The notes under the pieces are model-generated. The model saw nothing but the letters and a program-made list of their open reading frames with translations. It had not been told where the DNA came from and did not search any database. DNA of 9,078 bases from Vallitaleaceae bacterium (GTDB taxonomy: Bacteria; Bacillota; Clostridia; Lachnospirales; Vallitaleaceae). Positions 6,672-9,078 of the stretch are shown here, one piece after another; position 1 is the stretch's first letter, and every line of letters starts with the position of its first letter. A program made the translations under genes and the position numbers. The stretch is from positions 1 to 9,078 of the forward strand of contig JAQICP010000294.1 of assembly GCA_027858555.1 (NCBI GenBank). Reading direction: 5' to 3'.

Positions 6672-7958
6672 ATGGGAAATATCAACATAGGAAAGAAATT
6701 AGTTCTCAGCTTACAACATGTTTTAGCAATGTTTGGAGCTACGGTACTTGTACCGATTATCACTGGTCTTGATCCAGCAATCGCATTACTCGCAGCTGGT
6801 GTCGGAACACTGTTGTTTCATCTATGTGCCAAAGGTAAAGTGCCTGTATTTTTAGGTTCAAGTTTTGCTTTTTTAGGCGCTATTATTTTAGTTCTAAACC
6901 CAAGCAACTTGGATGTACCTGTACTTAGATCAGCAGAAAACTGGGATGCATTTCTTGGTAATTTAGCGCTGCTTAAAGGTGGTATCATTGTAGCTGGTGT
7001 CGTTTATGTTACCATTGCAATCATCATCTATTTTGTTGGTGTGGATAAGGTACAAAAATTATTTTCACCAATTGTAACAGGCTCAATTATTATGGTTATT
7101 GGACTAAGATTATCACCTATTGCTATCTCTAATGCATTTTATGTAGAGCAAGGTTCTGTCTTTTCTACAACTAGTCTTATAATTTCTTCAATAGTTGTAC
7201 TTACCATGATTCTCATTGCAATATTTACAAAAGGTTTTTTCAAATTGGTACCGATTCTTATCGCAGTTGTAGTAGGCTATATTGTCAGTTTAATATGGGG
7301 CATTGTAGATACACAAGCCATTTCAGATGCAAGCTTCTTCTCATTCTCACAAAGTAATTTCACAGATCAAGTATTCTTAATGCCTAAATTTGATTGGACT
7401 ACCATTCTTGCCATTGCACCTATTGCCTTAGTTGTATTCATCGAACACATCGGTGATATTACTACTAATAGTGCCGTTGTTGGTAAAGACTTCCTAAAAG
7501 ATCCAGGTATCCATCGCACGTTACTAGGTGACGGTATTGCTACTGCTTTTGCAGGATTGATTGGCGGACCAACTAACACAACATATTCTGAAAACACAGG
7601 GGTTCTTGCTGTTACTAAAGTATATGATCCTAATATTCTTAGAATTGCTGCTGTTTTTGCAATTATTCTCAGTTTATTTGGGAAGGTAAGTGCTGTAATC
7701 AGTACAATCCCACTGCCAGTTATGGGTGGCATCAGTATTATTCTTTTTGGTATGATTGCTAGTATTGGTGTAAGAATCATGGTCAATGCAAATCTTGATT
7801 TTTCTCATAGTAGAAACCTTATTATTGGTGGTATTATTCTAGTTCTTGGTATTGGCGTAGGTGAACTGCCTATAGGTGATTCACTCACTATTTCAGGTCT
7901 TGCCATAGCAGCTATTGTAGGCGTAATTCTTAATGGTTTATTACCAAAAGAAATATAA
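6672..7958 (+). CDS. pyrP: Uracil permease (NCS2/UraA family)
   Basis: A 428-residue polytopic membrane protein of the nucleobase-cation symporter-2 family. It is expected to import uracil with protons, supplying PyrR/UPRTase salvage. The sequence is a near-continuous series of hydrophobic helices (the family has 14). SLQHVLAMFGAT (13-24) is the first-helix signature, VPVFLGSSFAFLGA (57-70) follows, and the substrate-binding region has FIEHIGDITTNS (256-267) and GGPTNTTYSENTG (298-310). E258 and E307 align with UraA E241 and E290 of E. coli, with the same 49-residue spacing. Length matches UraA and PyrP. The position right after pyrR supports uracil over xanthine or uric acid as substrate. 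A terminator follows 80 nt downstream. In another frame, sequence right after the stop reads like a further 16-residue tail, noted separately. Confidence 0.94.
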   Translation: MGNINIGKKLVLSLQHVLAMFGATVLVPIITGLDPAIALLAAGVGTLLFHLCAKGKVPVFLGSSFAFLGAIILVLNPSNLDVPVLRSAENWDAFLGNLALLKGGIIVAGVVYVTIAIIIYFVGVDKVQKLFSPIVTGSIIMVIGLRLSPIAISNAFYVEQGSVFSTTSLIISSIVVLTMILIAIFTKGFFKLVPILIAVVVGYIVSLIWGIVDTQAISDASFFSFSQSNFTDQVFLMPKFDWTTILAIAPIALVVFIEHIGDITTNSAVVGKDFLKDPGIHRTLLGDGIATAFAGLIGGPTNTTYSENTGVLAVTKVYDPNILRIAAVFAIILSLFGKVSAVISTIPLPVMGGISIILFGMIASIGVRIMVNANLDFSHSRNLIIGGIILVLGIGVGELPIGDSLTISGLAIAAIVGVILNGLLPKEI

Positions 7959-8008
7959 TCACTGAAGAATTAGCCGAATTAAGATATAAAGTTCACACAC
8001 AATAGGAT

Positions 8009-8037
8009 GGGACATAGACACAATCATATGTTATAAT
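8009..8037 (+). promoter_or_regulatory. sigma-A-type promoter for pyrB
   Basis: A perfect TATAAT (8032-8037) is preceded by TGT, an extended -10 element. A 17-bp spacer separates it from GGGACA (8009-8014), which keeps 4 of 6 bases of TTGACA. Start of transcription is expected near 8043-8045, which falls inside the left arm of the adjoining terminator. This is a sequence match only; the start has not been mapped. Confidence 0.6.
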
Positions 8038-8078
8038 AACAGAGTGGTAGAAGCAGTATATACCACTCTGTTTTTTTT
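8038..8078 (+). terminator. Rho-independent terminator after pyrP
   Basis: A perfect 12-bp stem, AACAGAGTGGTA (8038-8049) with TACCACTCTGTT (8061-8072), surrounds an 11-nt loop and runs into eight T residues (8071-8078). It should stop transcripts arriving from pyrR-pyrP. RNA started at the promoter that abuts it would carry only about 6 bp of the stem at its very 5' end. Confidence 0.9.
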
Positions 8079-8081
8079 ATT

Positions 8082-8107
8082 GGAGAAAAGTTTGTACGAT
8101 TTTCTCT
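8082..8107 (+). other. hairpin in the pyrB leader
   Basis: GGAGAAAA (8082-8089) pairs with TTTTCTCT (8100-8107), with one G-U pair at the base and a 10-nt loop. No U-tract follows. It would lie in the 5' untranslated leader of pyrB mRNA. It does not contain a PyrR-binding consensus. Confidence 0.4.
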
Positions 8108-8148
8108 AGTGAAAAGACTTATAAAGCTATGGTTGAACTATAAAAAAA

Positions 8149-8155
8149 AGAGGTG
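8149..8155 (+). promoter_or_regulatory. ribosome binding site fixing the GTG start of pyrB
   Basis: AGAGGTG is 7 nt before GTG 8163, and there is no in-frame ATG near the 5' end of the homologous region. It follows a run of eight A residues (8142-8149). Confidence 0.8.
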
Positions 8156-8162
8156 TCTAACG

Positions 8163-9078
8163 GTGGTTTTTACAAGAAAGCATTTTTTAGATTTAAAGTC
8201 ATTAAGTGAACAAGAAATATACTACATACTAAATACAGCACAAAAAATGAAATATACACTGACATCAAATCAAGCAGCAAAAGTTGCGCCTCATCTAAAA
8301 GGCAAAACGGTAGCAATGTTGTTTCATCAGGAGACTTCCAGATCAAAATTATCCTATGAATTGGCTGCTCAGAACCTAAGTGCTAAAGTCATTAATTTAA
8401 CGACAACAAAACAATTCACAAGAGGTGAGTCCCTCAAAGATATTGGTCGTTATGTGGATCAAATGGGTGCTAATTTCATTGTAATCCGTCATCCTTTAGC
8501 TGGTGGTCCTCACCATTTATCCAAGTATGTAAGAGCTTCGGTCATCAATGCTGGTGATGGTAGAAATGAAAATCCAAGCCAATCATTAATTGATTTGCTA
8601 ACAATACTAGAAATCAAAAAAGGATTCAAAGGTCTAAAAGTAGTTCTAATAGGCGATATACAACACAACCGTGTTGCTAAAAGTAACATATGGGCGCTTA
8701 CTAAACTCGGTGCTCATGTATCAGTAGCAGGACCTCCAACTTTAATTCCTAGTTGTCTAGAATCTCTAGGTGCTAAGGTTTTTTATAATCTTGACGAAGC
8801 GATTGTGGATGCAGATGTGGTTATGACCCTTAAAATACAAAGTGAGCGACAGGCAAGTAACCTGTTGCCTTCAATAAATGAATACAAAAAATTATATAAA
8901 TTAGATGTTAATCGTCTTCAATATGCAAAAGACGATGTGATTGTTATGCATCCAGGTCCAATCAATAGAGGTATAGAGATATCCAGTCAAGTAATCGATG
9001 GTGAAAGTTCATTAATCGACAAGCAGCAAATTAATGGTGTCGCTGTTCGTATGGCACTTTTTCATCTCTTAAATCACA
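8163..9078 (+). CDS. pyrB: Aspartate carbamoyltransferase, divergent active site (3' end cut by window edge)
   Basis: 305 codons are visible from GTG 8163 to the right edge; homologues end within a few residues of this point. PyrB joins carbamoyl phosphate and aspartate in the first committed step of UMP synthesis. The fold motifs are clear: ELAAQNL after the phosphate loop, VIRHPLAGG (107-115), VINAGDG (127-133), VLIGDIQHNRVAKS (161-174), IQSER (225-229) and HPGPINRGIEI (263-273). Matched by eye to E. coli ATCase, R54, R105, Q137, R167 and Q231 are kept (R60, R109, Q140, R170, Q226). S52-T53-T55-R56 become T58-S59-S61-K62, K84 becomes R87, H134 becomes N137 and R229 becomes K224. The substitutions are conservative but unusual in combination. 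The place after pyrR-pyrP supports a pyrimidine role. It has its own promoter and leader. A carbamoyltransferase of other specificity is a less likely alternative. Confidence 0.85.
   Translation, partial: MVFTRKHFLDLKSLSEQEIYYILNTAQKMKYTLTSNQAAKVAPHLKGKTVAMLFHQETSRSKLSYELAAQNLSAKVINLTTTKQFTRGESLKDIGRYVDQMGANFIVIRHPLAGGPHHLSKYVRASVINAGDGRNENPSQSLIDLLTILEIKKGFKGLKVVLIGDIQHNRVAKSNIWALTKLGAHVSVAGPPTLIPSCLESLGAKVFYNLDEAIVDADVVMTLKIQSERQASNLLPSINEYKKLYKLDVNRLQYAKDDVIVMHPGPINRGIEISSQVIDGESSLIDKQQINGVAVRMALFHLLNH

Noticed and set aside
7367..7786. Long open frame on the minus strand (139 codons)
   Set aside because: It lies wholly inside pyrP and its translation matches no family I recognise. It is a shadow of the opposite strand's codon use.

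Overview
The window reads as an ordinary chromosomal housekeeping region of an AT-rich, low-GC Gram-positive bacterium, most likely a member of the Clostridia. The grounds are AGGAGG-type ribosome binding sites, a sepF/ylmG/ylmH/divIVA division cluster, a PyrR-type pyrimidine regulator and an HlyD-like adaptor next to ylmE. The closest family cannot be settled from the sequence alone. Every gene is on the + strand, gaps are short, and several genes touch or overlap.

Layout. 2-475: C-terminal part of an HlyD-like membrane-fusion/adaptor protein, cut by the left edge. 510-3483: division and envelope cluster, ylmE (PLP-binding), sepF, ylmG (YggT family), ylmH (S4 RNA-binding) and divIVA. 3507-4586: aroB. 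4684-6101: lspA and an RluD-type pseudouridine synthase overlapping by ATGA. 6104-6628: pyrR. 6672-7958: a UraA/PyrP uracil permease. 8163 to the right edge: pyrB, lacking only its last few codons.

The order ylmE-sepF-ylmG-ylmH-divIVA ... lspA-rluD(ylyB)-pyrR-pyrP-pyrB follows the Bacillus subtilis chromosome. The main difference is that aroB stands where ileS is in Bacillus. The left block places and builds the septum: SepF anchors FtsZ, and DivIVA marks curved membrane. LspA matures lipoproteins, and the right block handles uracil uptake, UMP salvage/sensing and the first committed step of de novo UMP synthesis.

Regulation that can be seen: a strong intrinsic terminator (8038-8078) after pyrP, directly abutted by a sigma-A-like promoter (8009-8037) for pyrB; three copies of a 7-nt element in the aroB-lspA gap that could form two mutually exclusive hairpins, one reaching the lspA ribosome binding site; and small hairpins before pyrP. 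No canonical PyrR-binding loop/antiterminator was found before pyrR, pyrP or pyrB.

The most unusual item is PyrB. Its fold motifs are intact, but most of the usual carbamoyl-phosphate and aspartate contacts carry substitutions (STRTR becomes TSRSK, and the expected active-site Lys, His and Arg become Arg, Asn and Lys). I saw no mobile element, CRISPR array, RNA gene or defence system, and nothing that amounts to a wholly new multi-gene system.
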